Assembly (NCBI RefSeq): GCF_017355985.1
Contig: NZ_JAFIQU010000017.1
Span: 62,001 to 126,000, forward strand
Direction: 5' to 3'
From: Arenibaculum pallidiluteum
GTDB taxonomy: Bacteria > Pseudomonadota > Alphaproteobacteria > Azospirillales > Azospirillaceae
Length of the DNA stretch: 64,000 nucleotides
A program made the translations under genes and the position numbers. Positions 27,085 to 35,121 of the stretch are shown here, piece after piece; within the stretch, counting starts at the first letter, position 1; every line of letters begins with the position of its first letter. The notes below the pieces were generated by a model. It had not been told where the DNA came from. It saw only the letters and a list, made by a program, of their open reading frames with translations, and did not search any database.

Positions 27085-28110
27085 ATGAAGTTCAAACTCA
27101 TCGCGGCGGCCCTGGCGTTCGCGTTCACCGTGTCGGGTGCCGCGGCGAAGGACTTGAACCTGCAGAGCGTGTTTCCCAACGGCCTGCCGGTGACGCACGA
27201 CATCATGGACTTCTTCGTGAAGCGCACCGCGGCGGTCAGCGGCGGCACCCTGAACTTCAAGCCCTACGAGGCCGGCAAGCTGTCGCCGCCCTTCGAGGTC
27301 CTGGAGAACGTCGGCAACGGCTCGATCGACGCGGGCTGGTCCTATCCCGCCTATTGGGACCGCCAGATCCCGCTGGTCAACCTGCTGACGGGCGTGCCGT
27401 TCGGGCCCGGCGCCACCGAGTTCGTGACCTGGATCTACCGAGGTGGCGGGCTCGAGCTCTGGCAGGAGGCCTACGCCAAGTTCAATGTGAAGGTCTTCCC
27501 CTGCGGCACCTATGTATCCGAGGCGGGCGGCTGGTTCCGCAAGCCCATCGAGAAGCCCGAGGACTTCCAGGGGCTGAAGTTCCGGATGCCGGGGCTCGGC
27601 GGCAAGATCGTCGCCAAGCTCGGCGCGTCGCCGCAGCTGATCCCCGTCGGCGAGGTCTTCCTGGCCCTCGAGACCGGCCGGCTGGACGCGACCGAGATGG
27701 GCATTCCGGCGGTCGACACGCGCTTCGGCTTCGAGAAGGTCGCCAAGTACTACTACTTCCCGGGCTGGCACAACCCGGCGACCTTCGCCGAGCTGCTGAT
27801 CAACAACGAGATCTGGGACAAGATGACGCCGGCCGAGAAGGCCAATGTGGAGACGACCTGCCTGGCCGCGAACCTGTTCGGCATCATGATGGGCGCCACC
27901 GTCCAGCACGATCCGATCGAGAAGTTCAAGGCTGCCGGCGTCAACGTCTTGCGCTTCCCCGAGCCCGTCCTCGCCGCGCTCAAGAAAGCCACGGCCGAGG
28001 TGATGGAGGAGGAGGCGAAGAAGGACCCGCTCTTCGCCCGCGGAGTGGAATCCCTCAGGAAGTTCCGGGCGGTCTACGGAGAGTACCAGACGCTCTCGAC
28101 GATTCCCTGA
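27085..28110 (+). CDS. dctP: TRAP transporter substrate-binding protein (DctP/TakP-like)
   Basis: A 341-residue periplasmic protein with signal peptide MKFKLIAAALAFAFTVSGAAA. The mature protein follows the TakP/mannitol-chloroaromatic subfamily, as shown by GSIDAGWSYPAYWDRQIPL, WFRKPIEKPEDFQGLKFRM and TEMGIPAVDTRFGFEKVAKY. The specificity-setting Arg lies in LKFRMPG. It binds an organic anion, possibly a 2-keto acid or cyclic carboxylate; the substrate cannot be read from the sequence. GGGAAGGAG precedes ATG 27085. Confidence 0.9.
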   Translation: MKFKLIAAALAFAFTVSGAAAKDLNLQSVFPNGLPVTHDIMDFFVKRTAAVSGGTLNFKPYEAGKLSPPFEVLENVGNGSIDAGWSYPAYWDRQIPLVNLLTGVPFGPGATEFVTWIYRGGGLELWQEAYAKFNVKVFPCGTYVSEAGGWFRKPIEKPEDFQGLKFRMPGLGGKIVAKLGASPQLIPVGEVFLALETGRLDATEMGIPAVDTRFGFEKVAKYYYFPGWHNPATFAELLINNEIWDKMTPAEKANVETTCLAANLFGIMMGATVQHDPIEKFKAAGVNVLRFPEPVLAALKKATAEVMEEEAKKDPLFARGVESLRKFRAVYGEYQTLSTIP

Positions 28111-28117
28111 CGACGGA

Positions 28118-28143
28118 TGCGGCGGGGCCGAAGCCCCGCCGCA
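28118..28143 (+). terminator. Intercistronic GC hairpin after dctP
   Basis: TGCGGCGGGGC at 28118-28128 and GCCCCGCCGCA at 28133-28143 form a perfect 11-bp stem with a CGAA tetraloop, eight bases after the dctP stop. No U-run follows. Such hairpins usually protect the 3' end of an abundant binding-protein mRNA and attenuate the next gene. Confidence 0.7.
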
Positions 28144-28178
28144 CCTGCGCCCTCCATCATCGATCCCGAGGTTTCGGC

Positions 28179-29882
28179 ATGAATGGCTCTGCCATTGTGC
28201 GGTGCGACGTGCTGGTCGCAGGGTCCGGTGCCGGCGGCATGGCGGCGGCCGTCGCTGCCAGGCTGCACGGGCTCGACGTGATCGTGGCCGAGAAGGAAGC
28301 CCTGTTCGGCGGCACCACGGCCATCTCGGGCGGCGGGCTGTGGCTGCCCAACAGCTCGCTCGCCCGCGGCCTCGGCGCCGAGGACAGCCCCGAGGCGGTG
28401 CGGACCTATCTCGAGCACGAGGTCGGCAACCGGCTCGATGCCGACCTTGCCGATGCGTTCATTGCCGCTGCCCCCCGCATGGTCGATTTCTTCCAGTCGC
28501 GGACGGCGGTGCAGTTCCTCGCGGCCCCCGGTTTCCCCGACTACCATCCGACCGCGCCCGGCTCGCGGCCCGGCCGCACGCTGCGCGCGGCGCCCTACGA
28601 TGCGCGCGCCCTGGGCCGCCAGATCGAGCTGCTGCGCCCGCCCCTACCCCAGATGACGGTTCTCGGCATGCTGGCCGTTTCGGGCGAGGAGGTCTTGCAC
28701 TTCATGCGCGCGACCCGGTCGGCGGCTTCGGCCCTCTACGTGTCGCGCGTGGTCTCCCGCCATCTGCTCGATCTCGCGGTCAGGGGGCGTGGCACGCGCC
28801 TGACGAATGGCAACGCCCTGGCGGCCCGGCTGCTGCGGGCGGGGCTCGACGCCGGTGTGTCGCTCTGGAACTCCTCCGCGGTGGACGAGCTGATCACCGA
28901 CGGCGGACGGGTCGTCGGCGCGGTCGTGCGACGGCCGGGCGGATCGGTCCGGGTCGAATGCCGGCGGGGGGTCGTCCTTGCCTGCGGCGGCTTTCCCGCC
29001 AATGACGAGATGCGGACGCGGATCTTTCCCCATCCCAGCGCCCGCGTCCGTCACTGGTGGCCGGGTCCGCCGGGCAACACGGGCGATGGGATCCGGCTCG
29101 GCGAGTCCGTCGGCGGGGCCATCCGCAACGATCACACCAACGTCGCGGCCTGGACCCCGTTCTCGCTGGTGCCGGTTGCCGGCGGCGGGGTCGCGCCCTT
29201 CCCGCATTTCGTCGACCGCGGCAAGCCCGGCATTATCGCCGTCGGCCCGGACGGACGGCGTTTCGTCAACGAATCCAATTCGTACCATGACGTGGTCGAG
29301 GCCCTGCTCGCCAGGTCCGGCGAGGGCTCCGACGTCCATGCCTTCATGATCGCCGACCGGCGGGCCATCCGCCGTTACGGTCTGGGCTTTGCCAAGCCGT
29401 TCCCGTTCCCGCTGCAACCCTATCTGCGGTCCGGCTATCTCGTCTCGGGGGCAAGCCTGCGCGAGCTGGCCGGGCGCCTGGGCATCGACGCCGATGCGCT
29501 GGAGGAGACGGTCCGACGGTTCAATGGCCATGCCCGGGACGGTGCGGACCCTGAATTCGGACGGGGGCAGAACGTCTACAACCGTTACATGGGCGATCCC
29601 TTCCACACGCCGAATCCCTGCCTCGCGCCGCTGGAGACGCCTCCCTTCTACGCGGTCCGGCTGGTTCCCGGGGAGCTCGCGACCTTCCCCGGCCTGGCCG
29701 TGGATCGCTTCGCACGGGTGGTCGACGGCCAGCGCAAGCCGATTGGCGGCCTCTATGCCGCGGGCAACGACATGGCGAGCATCATGGGCGGCGGGTATCC
29801 AGGGCCGGGGATCACGCTCGGTCCCGCAATGACCTTCGGCTACATCGCGGGCAACCACCTGGCCGGCATCGAGGAGCCGTGA
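28179..29882 (+). CDS. FAD-dependent dehydrogenase/fumarate-reductase-like flavoprotein
   Basis: A 567-residue protein of the fumarate reductase/3-ketosteroid-1-dehydrogenase flavoprotein superfamily. It has the N-terminal dinucleotide fold CDVLVAGSGAGGMAAAVAAR, then AEKEALFGGTTAISGGGLWLP, a GNTGDGIRLGESVGGAI segment and the C-terminal FAD-closing motif GLYAAGNDMASIMGGGYPGPG. The subgroup resembles KstD-like enzymes that desaturate cyclic ketones. ATG 28179 has GAGG upstream. As the last gene of the MBL-TRAP operon it probably oxidises or reduces the imported compound. Confidence 0.85.
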   Translation: MNGSAIVRCDVLVAGSGAGGMAAAVAARLHGLDVIVAEKEALFGGTTAISGGGLWLPNSSLARGLGAEDSPEAVRTYLEHEVGNRLDADLADAFIAAAPRMVDFFQSRTAVQFLAAPGFPDYHPTAPGSRPGRTLRAAPYDARALGRQIELLRPPLPQMTVLGMLAVSGEEVLHFMRATRSAASALYVSRVVSRHLLDLAVRGRGTRLTNGNALAARLLRAGLDAGVSLWNSSAVDELITDGGRVVGAVVRRPGGSVRVECRRGVVLACGGFPANDEMRTRIFPHPSARVRHWWPGPPGNTGDGIRLGESVGGAIRNDHTNVAAWTPFSLVPVAGGGVAPFPHFVDRGKPGIIAVGPDGRRFVNESNSYHDVVEALLARSGEGSDVHAFMIADRRAIRRYGLGFAKPFPFPLQPYLRSGYLVSGASLRELAGRLGIDADALEETVRRFNGHARDGADPEFGRGQNVYNRYMGDPFHTPNPCLAPLETPPFYAVRLVPGELATFPGLAVDRFARVVDGQRKPIGGLYAAGNDMASIMGGGYPGPGITLGPAMTFGYIAGNHLAGIEEP

Positions 29883-29905
29883 CGTCAGCCCGTGGGCCTG
29901 CCCGC

Positions 29906-30994
29906 TCAGGCGCCGGGGCGCTCGAAGATCACCGAGCGGTCGATCTCCGCGAGGTTGGCCCGTCCGGTCAGGGCCATGGCGACCTCGAACTCGGTCTGCA
30001 GGATGGTCAGCATGTGCGCGACGCACACCGCGCCGCCGACCGCAAGGGCGTGCAGGACCGGCTGCCCGACCAGCACGGCGGCGGCGCCGAGGGCGATCGC
30101 CTTGAGGATGTCCGTGCCGCGGCGGATGCCGCCATCCATCAGGACGGGCAGGCGTCCGGCGGCCCTTTCGGCGACCAGCGGCAGGACGTCGATCGAGGCC
30201 GGAAGGGTGTCGAGCGTCCGCCCGCCATGGTTCGAGACGATGATGCCGGCCGCGCCCGCCTCGACCGCGAGGTCGACGTCGTCGGGGTTCATGATGCCCT
30301 TGAGCAGAACGGGAAGGCGCGTCTGCGCGCACAGCCAGCGCACCCCGTCCCAGGTCGGGGCGCGGCGGAGCATGCCCTGGAAGACGGGGCTGCCGGGCCG
30401 GGCCGGCACGAAGCCGTCGGGCTCCATGCCCGCCAGGTTGACCGCCGAGATGCCGTCGGGCAGGCGGAAGCCGGCGCGCTGCTCCATGTTTCGGATCCCG
30501 TTGACCGGCGCATCGACCGTCAGCACCAGCGCCCTGTAGCCCGCCGCCTCGGCCCGGCGGACCATGGCCAGGGTCTCCTCGGGCCGGGGGCGGACATAGA
30601 GCTGGAACCACAGCGGGCCGCCGGCCCTCTCGGCGATGGCCTCGAGCGGGACGCTGGCCTGCGTGCTGACGGTCATCCAGGTCCGCGTCAGGGATGCGGC
30701 CTCGACCGTCGCCAGCTCGCCCTCCGGGTGGACCAGCCTGTGATAGGCCATGGGCGCCACGATGATCGGATGCTTCAGCGCCTCGCCCAGCAGCTGCGAG
30801 GCGGCGCTCGCCCGGGACAGGTCGCGCAGCGCGCGCGGCATCAGGCGCAGGCGGTCGAAGGCCTCGCGGTTGGCGCGCTGGGTGATGCCGTCCGCCCCGG
30901 CGCCCGCGATGTAGGCGCGGAGCGCGGGTTCGATCCGGGAGGCGAAGTGGCGCTCGTAGTCCGCCAGCGACACCGTGTCCGGGGGGACGATCAC
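29906..30994 (-). CDS. FMN-dependent alpha-hydroxy-acid oxidase/dehydrogenase
   Basis: A 362-residue member of the lactate/glycolate oxidase family. Visible active-site parts are VAPMAYHRL, LWFQLYVRP, the barrel strand LVLTVDAPVNG, GIMNPDDVDLAVEAGAAGIIV and SNHGGRTLD with the catalytic His, then VLMDGGIRRGTDILKAIALG, which holds the FMN phosphate. GTG 30994 overlaps the Sel1 stop by four bases, so the gene belongs to the TonB-PiuC-Sel1 operon. It may oxidise a hydroxy-carboxylate released from, or forming part of, a siderophore. A broken second copy lies at 22507-22960. Confidence 0.9.
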   Translation of the reverse strand: MIVPPDTVSLADYERHFASRIEPALRAYIAGAGADGITQRANREAFDRLRLMPRALRDLSRASAASQLLGEALKHPIIVAPMAYHRLVHPEGELATVEAASLTRTWMTVSTQASVPLEAIAERAGGPLWFQLYVRPRPEETLAMVRRAEAAGYRALVLTVDAPVNGIRNMEQRAGFRLPDGISAVNLAGMEPDGFVPARPGSPVFQGMLRRAPTWDGVRWLCAQTRLPVLLKGIMNPDDVDLAVEAGAAGIIVSNHGGRTLDTLPASIDVLPLVAERAAGRLPVLMDGGIRRGTDILKAIALGAAAVLVGQPVLHALAVGGAVCVAHMLTILQTEFEVAMALTGRANLAEIDRSVIFERPGA

Positions 30995-31695
30995 CGGCGG
31001 CCTTCCCGGCGCGCCAGCGCCGCGGCCTGCCGGGCCAGGTCCTGCAGCCGCGGGTCCGGATGCTCGGCCAGGGCCGCGGCCATGCTGCGGTAGAAATCCG
31101 GGAACCCGCTGTCCAGCCCCCGCCGGAACCAGGCGACGGCCTCGTCCAGCGCGCCGTCGCGGGTCGTGTCCAGGGCCAGCGTCCGGCCGTAGTTGAAGCA
31201 GCCCCAGCAGTCGCCCCCCTCGGCCGCGGCCTTGAAGAAGGCGAGCGCCGCCGCGGGATCGGGGGGCACGGCGCGCCCGCATTCGTGGAACAGCCCCAGC
31301 ATGTTCAGCGCCTTCACATGGCCCCTGCGGGCGGCCGCCGCGTAGAGCCGGTAGGCCGCCTCGTCGTCGGCCGGCACGCCCTCGCCGCGGCAGTAGAGGT
31401 CGCCCAGGTTGAACAGGGCCCAGACATCGCCGAGATCGGCGGCCTTCAGGTAATAGGCGGACGCCGTCCGCGGATCGGGCGCGACGCCCCAGCCGCGCTC
31501 GTAGCAGCGCCCGATCATGTTGATGGCCCGCGCATCGCCGCTGCGCGCGGCGATGCGGAACCATTCGAGCGCCCGCGCCTGCTCCGGGCCGCCGCGGTCG
31601 AGGCAGAGCTGCCCGAGCGCGAGCTGCACGTCGATTATGTCCGGGGTGGCCCCGTCCTGCCCGGCGGAGCGCGGGCCAGGCCTGCCGGCGTCCAT
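30991..31695 (-). CDS. Sel1-repeat (tetratricopeptide-like) protein
   Basis: A 234-residue solenoid of about five Sel1-like repeats, for example ALEWFRIAARSGDARAINMIG, AYYLKAADLGDVWALFNLG and AFFKAAAEGGDCWGCFNYG. It has no signal peptide and is likely cytoplasmic, providing protein-protein contacts. Translation begins within the PiuC stop (TGATG; a GTG one codon earlier is possible) and ends overlapping the oxidase start. Its constant place between PiuC and a flavoenzyme in iron operons of related bacteria suggests an accessory role in xenosiderophore use. Confidence 0.85.
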   Translation of the reverse strand: MDAGRPGPRSAGQDGATPDIIDVQLALGQLCLDRGGPEQARALEWFRIAARSGDARAINMIGRCYERGWGVAPDPRTASAYYLKAADLGDVWALFNLGDLYCRGEGVPADDEAAYRLYAAAARRGHVKALNMLGLFHECGRAVPPDPAAALAFFKAAAEGGDCWGCFNYGRTLALDTTRDGALDEAVAWFRRGLDSGFPDFYRSMAAALAEHPDPRLQDLARQAAALARREGRR

Positions 31696-32381
31696 CACAC
31701 CTCCGCCGAGCGGCGAAGAAGGTTGTGATAGTGGTTCACCAGGGAGAGAACGGCCTGGTTTCCGTCCCCGAGCTCCTGGCGCAGCGCGATGATCGCCATG
31801 TCCAGCTCGTAGAGCATGGTCCGCAGCCCGTCGTCCCGGACCAGGGACTGCGTGAAGAAGAAGGATGCCCAGCGGCTCCCGCGCGTCACCGGGCTGACCT
31901 GGTGCAGGCTGCTGGACGGATAGACCACCGCATGCCCCGCCGGCAGCTTGACCGACTTCGTCCCGTAGCTGTCCGCGACGATCAGCTCGCCGCCGTCGTA
32001 CTCGTCGGGATCGTTGAGGAAGATCGTGGTGGAGACGTCGGCCCGCATGCGCATGCCGCCCGAGCCGGGGATCGTGCGGATGCTGTTGTCGACGTGGAAG
32101 CCATAGATCATGCCCTGGTCGTACCGGTTGAACATCGGCGGCAGCACGCGCAGCGGCAGGGCCGCCGAGTTGAAGGCTGGGCTGCGGGCCAGCGCGCGCA
32201 GGATCAGCGTGCCGAGCTCACGGGCGGTGTCGCTTTCCTCGGGGATCTGGAGGTTCAGCTTGGCCCGGGCGGCCTGGTCGCCCGCGGTGACGCGGCCGTC
32301 GACCCAGGGAGAGGCCTCCAGCACCGCCCGGCAATGGGCGACCTCGTCGGCGGTGAGAATGTCCGGGATCTGCAGCAGCAC
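31695..32381 (-). CDS. piuC: Fe(II)/2-oxoglutarate dioxygenase PiuC (PKHD-type hydroxylase)
   Basis: A 228-residue 2-oxoglutarate oxygenase. The iron triad is H96-x-D98 (YGFHVDN) and H160 (SSSLHQVSPVTRG), with R170 for 2-oxoglutarate. N-terminal MLLQIPDILTADEVAHCRAVL and the NLQIPEESDTARELG segment are typical of PiuC/YbiX. These proteins are encoded next to catecholate siderophore receptors and are induced by iron starvation; they are thought to modify the siderophore or a protein during iron release. GTG 32381 starts it, 60 bases after the TonB receptor. Confidence 0.93.
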   Translation of the reverse strand: MLLQIPDILTADEVAHCRAVLEASPWVDGRVTAGDQAARAKLNLQIPEESDTARELGTLILRALARSPAFNSAALPLRVLPPMFNRYDQGMIYGFHVDNSIRTIPGSGGMRMRADVSTTIFLNDPDEYDGGELIVADSYGTKSVKLPAGHAVVYPSSSLHQVSPVTRGSRWASFFFTQSLVRDDGLRTMLYELDMAIIALRQELGDGNQAVLSLVNHYHNLLRRSAEV

Positions 32382-32441
32382 GGCACGCGCCCTCGTCGAT
32401 GGAAACGGCCGGGCCGCCCTGGGGACGGCCCGGCCTGCGGA

Positions 32442-34730
32442 TCAGAACCTGGCCCCCGCCGTCACCAGGAAGGTCCGCCCCGAAGCGGGGACGGCGCGGA
32501 CGGCATTGAAGGCCGAGCTGTAGTTGCGGTGATCGGTCAAGTTGTAGCCGTTGAGCGCCAGCGAGAAATCCTCGAACTCGTATGACACCACGGCATCCAG
32601 CGAGTAGGTGTAGGGCACGCGCCCCGTGTTCGCGCTGTCCGCCCAGTAAGCCGATGCGTACTGGAGGCCGCCGCCGGCCAGCAGCGAGCCGGGAAGACCG
32701 GTCTCGAACTCGTAGGTCGTCCAGAGGGTCACGTTGTGGGTCGGCACGCCGGGTGCGTCGTTCCCGATGACCGCCGGGTTGGTCTCGGACTCCCTTACCT
32801 CGCCGTCGAGATAGGCGTAGCTGGTGTAGACGCTCCAGGCCTGGGTCAGCTTGCCGCTGACGCCGGCCTCGAAGCCCCGGATGCGGGTGCCCAGGCCGGC
32901 CTCGGCAAAGCCTTCGGTGACCGTACCCGTCGCCGGGTCCACGGAGTAGGTGTTGCTCTTGTCGATCTGGAACACGGCGCCGTTGACGCCCAGCCGGCCG
33001 TCGAGGAAATCGGCCTTTCCGCCGATCTCGTAGAGGTCGCTCTTCTCGGGCTCGAAACGGCGCGCGGAGTTCGGCGTCTCGGCCGTGCCGTTGGTGACCG
33101 CCGCGGCGATGTCGGTGCCGATGGGCTTGTTGGACCGGGAATAGGAGACATAGACCGAGCTCTGCTCGGTCGGCTCGTAGATCAGGCTCAGCGACGGGCT
33201 CCAGGTCCGCTCGGTGGCCTTGCCGCTGGCGACCGTGGGGTTGTCGGATTCGAATTTCGTGAGGAAGTAGTCCCAGCGCAGCCCCCCCTTAACCGAGAGC
33301 TGGTCCAGCAGCCAGACGCGGTCGGTCGCGAAGAGGCCGGTGTTGAAGACGCTGGCATCGCGCCCGCCCTCGGCGGGATAGGCGATCGAGGCGTTGGCGG
33401 GATAGGTGTGGCCGGGATTCACCACGGTCTGGTTGTTGACGCGGTTGATCCAGGTGCCGACCTGCCTCTTGTCCTTCTGGTAGTTGAGGTCGAGCCCGCC
33501 ATTCGCCTTGTGACGCAGGCCGAACAGCTCGCCCTCGGCCTTGGCGCCGGCGACGTTCTGCACGCCCCATCCGTCCTGCTTGTAGGCCATGCCGCCACCG
33601 GCGCCGTAGGACAGCGGCGGGTTGCCGCCATTCAGGAAGAGGTCGGCGGCGGCACCGGTCAGCGCCGCGGGGTTGGTGGCCGCGAAGTCTCGCTCGTAAT
33701 GGCTCCACCGCGCATCGTCGTAGAAGGACAGGCCGCTGCCCGCCTCGTGCGAGAAGCTCGAGGTCACGACGTGGTTCTCCGTGTCGTCGCGGTCGAGATT
33801 GCGGATGTAGGAGGTCGACCGGTCCAGCCCGAACTCCGCCGCGGGACGGAAGATGCCGTCGCGCCCACGGACCATCGGCTGGCCCATGTCGGGATCCTTC
33901 TCGCCCTTCAGGAAGGAATAGTTGAGGTGCCAGGTCGTCGGGGTGCCGAGGCCGAGGCCGAGGTCGACGGCCACGCCCTTGCGCTCCGCCTCGGCCTCGT
34001 CCCGGTCGGCGATGTCCTGGTCGTGATAGAGGCCGTTCACCCGGACGGCGGCCGAGTCGGTGATCGGCTGATTGATGTCGACCGTGGTCCGGAAGGTGGG
34101 CCCGGATCCGACGGACTGCTGAACCTCGTTCCGCGGCTGCAGCCTCGCCTTCTTGGTGCTCTGGTTGATCACGCCGCCGGTGTTTCCGACGCCGAAGCCC
34201 TCTCCCGACGGTCCCTTGATGACCTGGACGCTCTCCGTGTTGAAGACGTCATGCGTGTAGACGCCGAAATCCCTCAGACCGTCCGTGTAGATGTCGCCGC
34301 GCGCCGACAGGCCGCGGATGCGGAATTGGTCGCCCTGCTGCCCGCCGTTGCCCTCGCCGGTCGAGACGGTGATGCCGGGAACATTCCGCAGGACCTGCTC
34401 GAGCGAGGTGGCGCGCTGCTGCTCGATGATCTCTTCCGGCACGACGTTGATGACACGGGGCGTCTCCCGCACCGTCTCGGGCAGGCGGGAGATGCCGGTG
34501 GGTGCGGCGTTGACATTGCCGGACTGCTGGGCGCCGTCGACATTGACCCGAAGCTGGTCGAGGACGACCGCCTCGCCGGCCGACGCACCCGGTGCCTGCC
34601 CGGTCCCGGGGCCCGCCGTCTGCGCGTCCGCCGGCGTCGGGATCGCGGAGAAGGTCATGGCCAGGCTCGTCGTCGCGGCGGCACCCGTGATGATGGGCTT
34701 GAGGCAGGTCGAGGCGTTGGTCTGTGGCAT
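32442..34730 (-). CDS. TonB-dependent catecholate siderophore receptor (PiuA/Fiu-like)
   Basis: A 762-residue outer-membrane receptor. It has a signal peptide (cleavage near ADA/QT), a plug domain with PETVRETPRVINVVPEEIIEQ, RNVPGITVSTGEGNGGQQGD and FRIRGLSARGDIYTDGLRD, and a 22-strand barrel that ends in Phe (TAGARF), the outer-membrane insertion signal. Plug features match Fiu/PiuA receptors for catecholates. Together with PiuC it forms a standard iron-starvation pair, and the ICE box 90 bases upstream supports iron control. The ferric siderophore could then be handed to the Fat-type ABC system at 13807-17553; that link is inference. Confidence 0.93.
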   Translation of the reverse strand: MPQTNASTCLKPIITGAAATTSLAMTFSAIPTPADAQTAGPGTGQAPGASAGEAVVLDQLRVNVDGAQQSGNVNAAPTGISRLPETVRETPRVINVVPEEIIEQQRATSLEQVLRNVPGITVSTGEGNGGQQGDQFRIRGLSARGDIYTDGLRDFGVYTHDVFNTESVQVIKGPSGEGFGVGNTGGVINQSTKKARLQPRNEVQQSVGSGPTFRTTVDINQPITDSAAVRVNGLYHDQDIADRDEAEAERKGVAVDLGLGLGTPTTWHLNYSFLKGEKDPDMGQPMVRGRDGIFRPAAEFGLDRSTSYIRNLDRDDTENHVVTSSFSHEAGSGLSFYDDARWSHYERDFAATNPAALTGAAADLFLNGGNPPLSYGAGGGMAYKQDGWGVQNVAGAKAEGELFGLRHKANGGLDLNYQKDKRQVGTWINRVNNQTVVNPGHTYPANASIAYPAEGGRDASVFNTGLFATDRVWLLDQLSVKGGLRWDYFLTKFESDNPTVASGKATERTWSPSLSLIYEPTEQSSVYVSYSRSNKPIGTDIAAAVTNGTAETPNSARRFEPEKSDLYEIGGKADFLDGRLGVNGAVFQIDKSNTYSVDPATGTVTEGFAEAGLGTRIRGFEAGVSGKLTQAWSVYTSYAYLDGEVRESETNPAVIGNDAPGVPTHNVTLWTTYEFETGLPGSLLAGGGLQYASAYWADSANTGRVPYTYSLDAVVSYEFEDFSLALNGYNLTDHRNYSSAFNAVRAVPASGRTFLVTAGARF

Positions 34731-34818
34731 CGAGGTCTCCCGGGAGATGCGCCGCGCCGGCGCGACAATCGGCGTGCGTATCTACCAAGGCGGGGAGACC
34801 GCCCATCAACACCGCAAG

Positions 34819-34835
34819 TTCAGAATAATTCTAAA
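34819..34835. promoter_or_regulatory. Irr-type iron control element (ICE box)
   Basis: TTCAGAATAATTCTAAA differs at one position from the ICE consensus described for Irr, two TTTAGAA/TTCTAAA arms around three bases. It lies 89 bases upstream of the TonB receptor ATG. Irr is the haem-responsive Fur homologue of many alphaproteobacteria, so a positive or negative effect depends on its position relative to the unmapped promoter. Confidence 0.65.
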
Positions 34836-34945
34836 TTGCAGAAAGCGCCGGTTGGTCGCCGGCACCCACGTGGGGCCCGCAAAGAAGCGCGAACGCGCCG
34901 ACGACCCAATGCCTGGGTACTCGCCAGCGCGGAACGCCCGGATTT

Positions 34946-34964
34946 CATGTTGCACCTCAACATG
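34946..34964. repeat. Perfect inverted repeat, possible operator
   Basis: CATGTTG (34946-34952) and CAACATG (34958-34964) are separated by CACCT. The spacing suits a dimeric repressor or a small hairpin in the leader of the TonB operon. Confidence 0.4.
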
Positions 34965-35121
34965 TTAGGCGCTGCGTAGCACGTCCTTCCGCGCTGTGCT
35001 CCGGGCGCCCCATCGCACCAAATGCCGATAGCGGCCCCTGCTATTGATAATGATTTGCAACCCTGATGCCTGTTTCGCGAATGTGTCGGCGCAGCCGCGT
35101 CGCGCGTCGCGCAGCCGGGCC

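Larger units (their letters stand above)
34731..35121. other. Regulatory intergenic region of the iron operon
   Basis: This 391-base gap holds the ICE box at 34819-34835, an inverted repeat at 34946-34964 (CATGTTG, CACCT loop, CAACATG) and a Fur-like half site GATAATGATTTGCA at 35046-35059. Multiple iron-type elements in one leader suggest layered control. No gene is recognised within it. Confidence 0.5.

Noticed and set aside
26844..28178. Long extension of the flavin dehydrogenase to the left
   Set aside because: It would run through dctM and dctP in the wrong frame; ATG 28179 begins just before the FAD motif.
30995..31564. N-terminal extension of the FMN oxidase by about 190 residues
   Set aside because: The extension overlaps the Sel1 gene in another frame; GTG 30994 with a 4-base overlap gives the exact family length.
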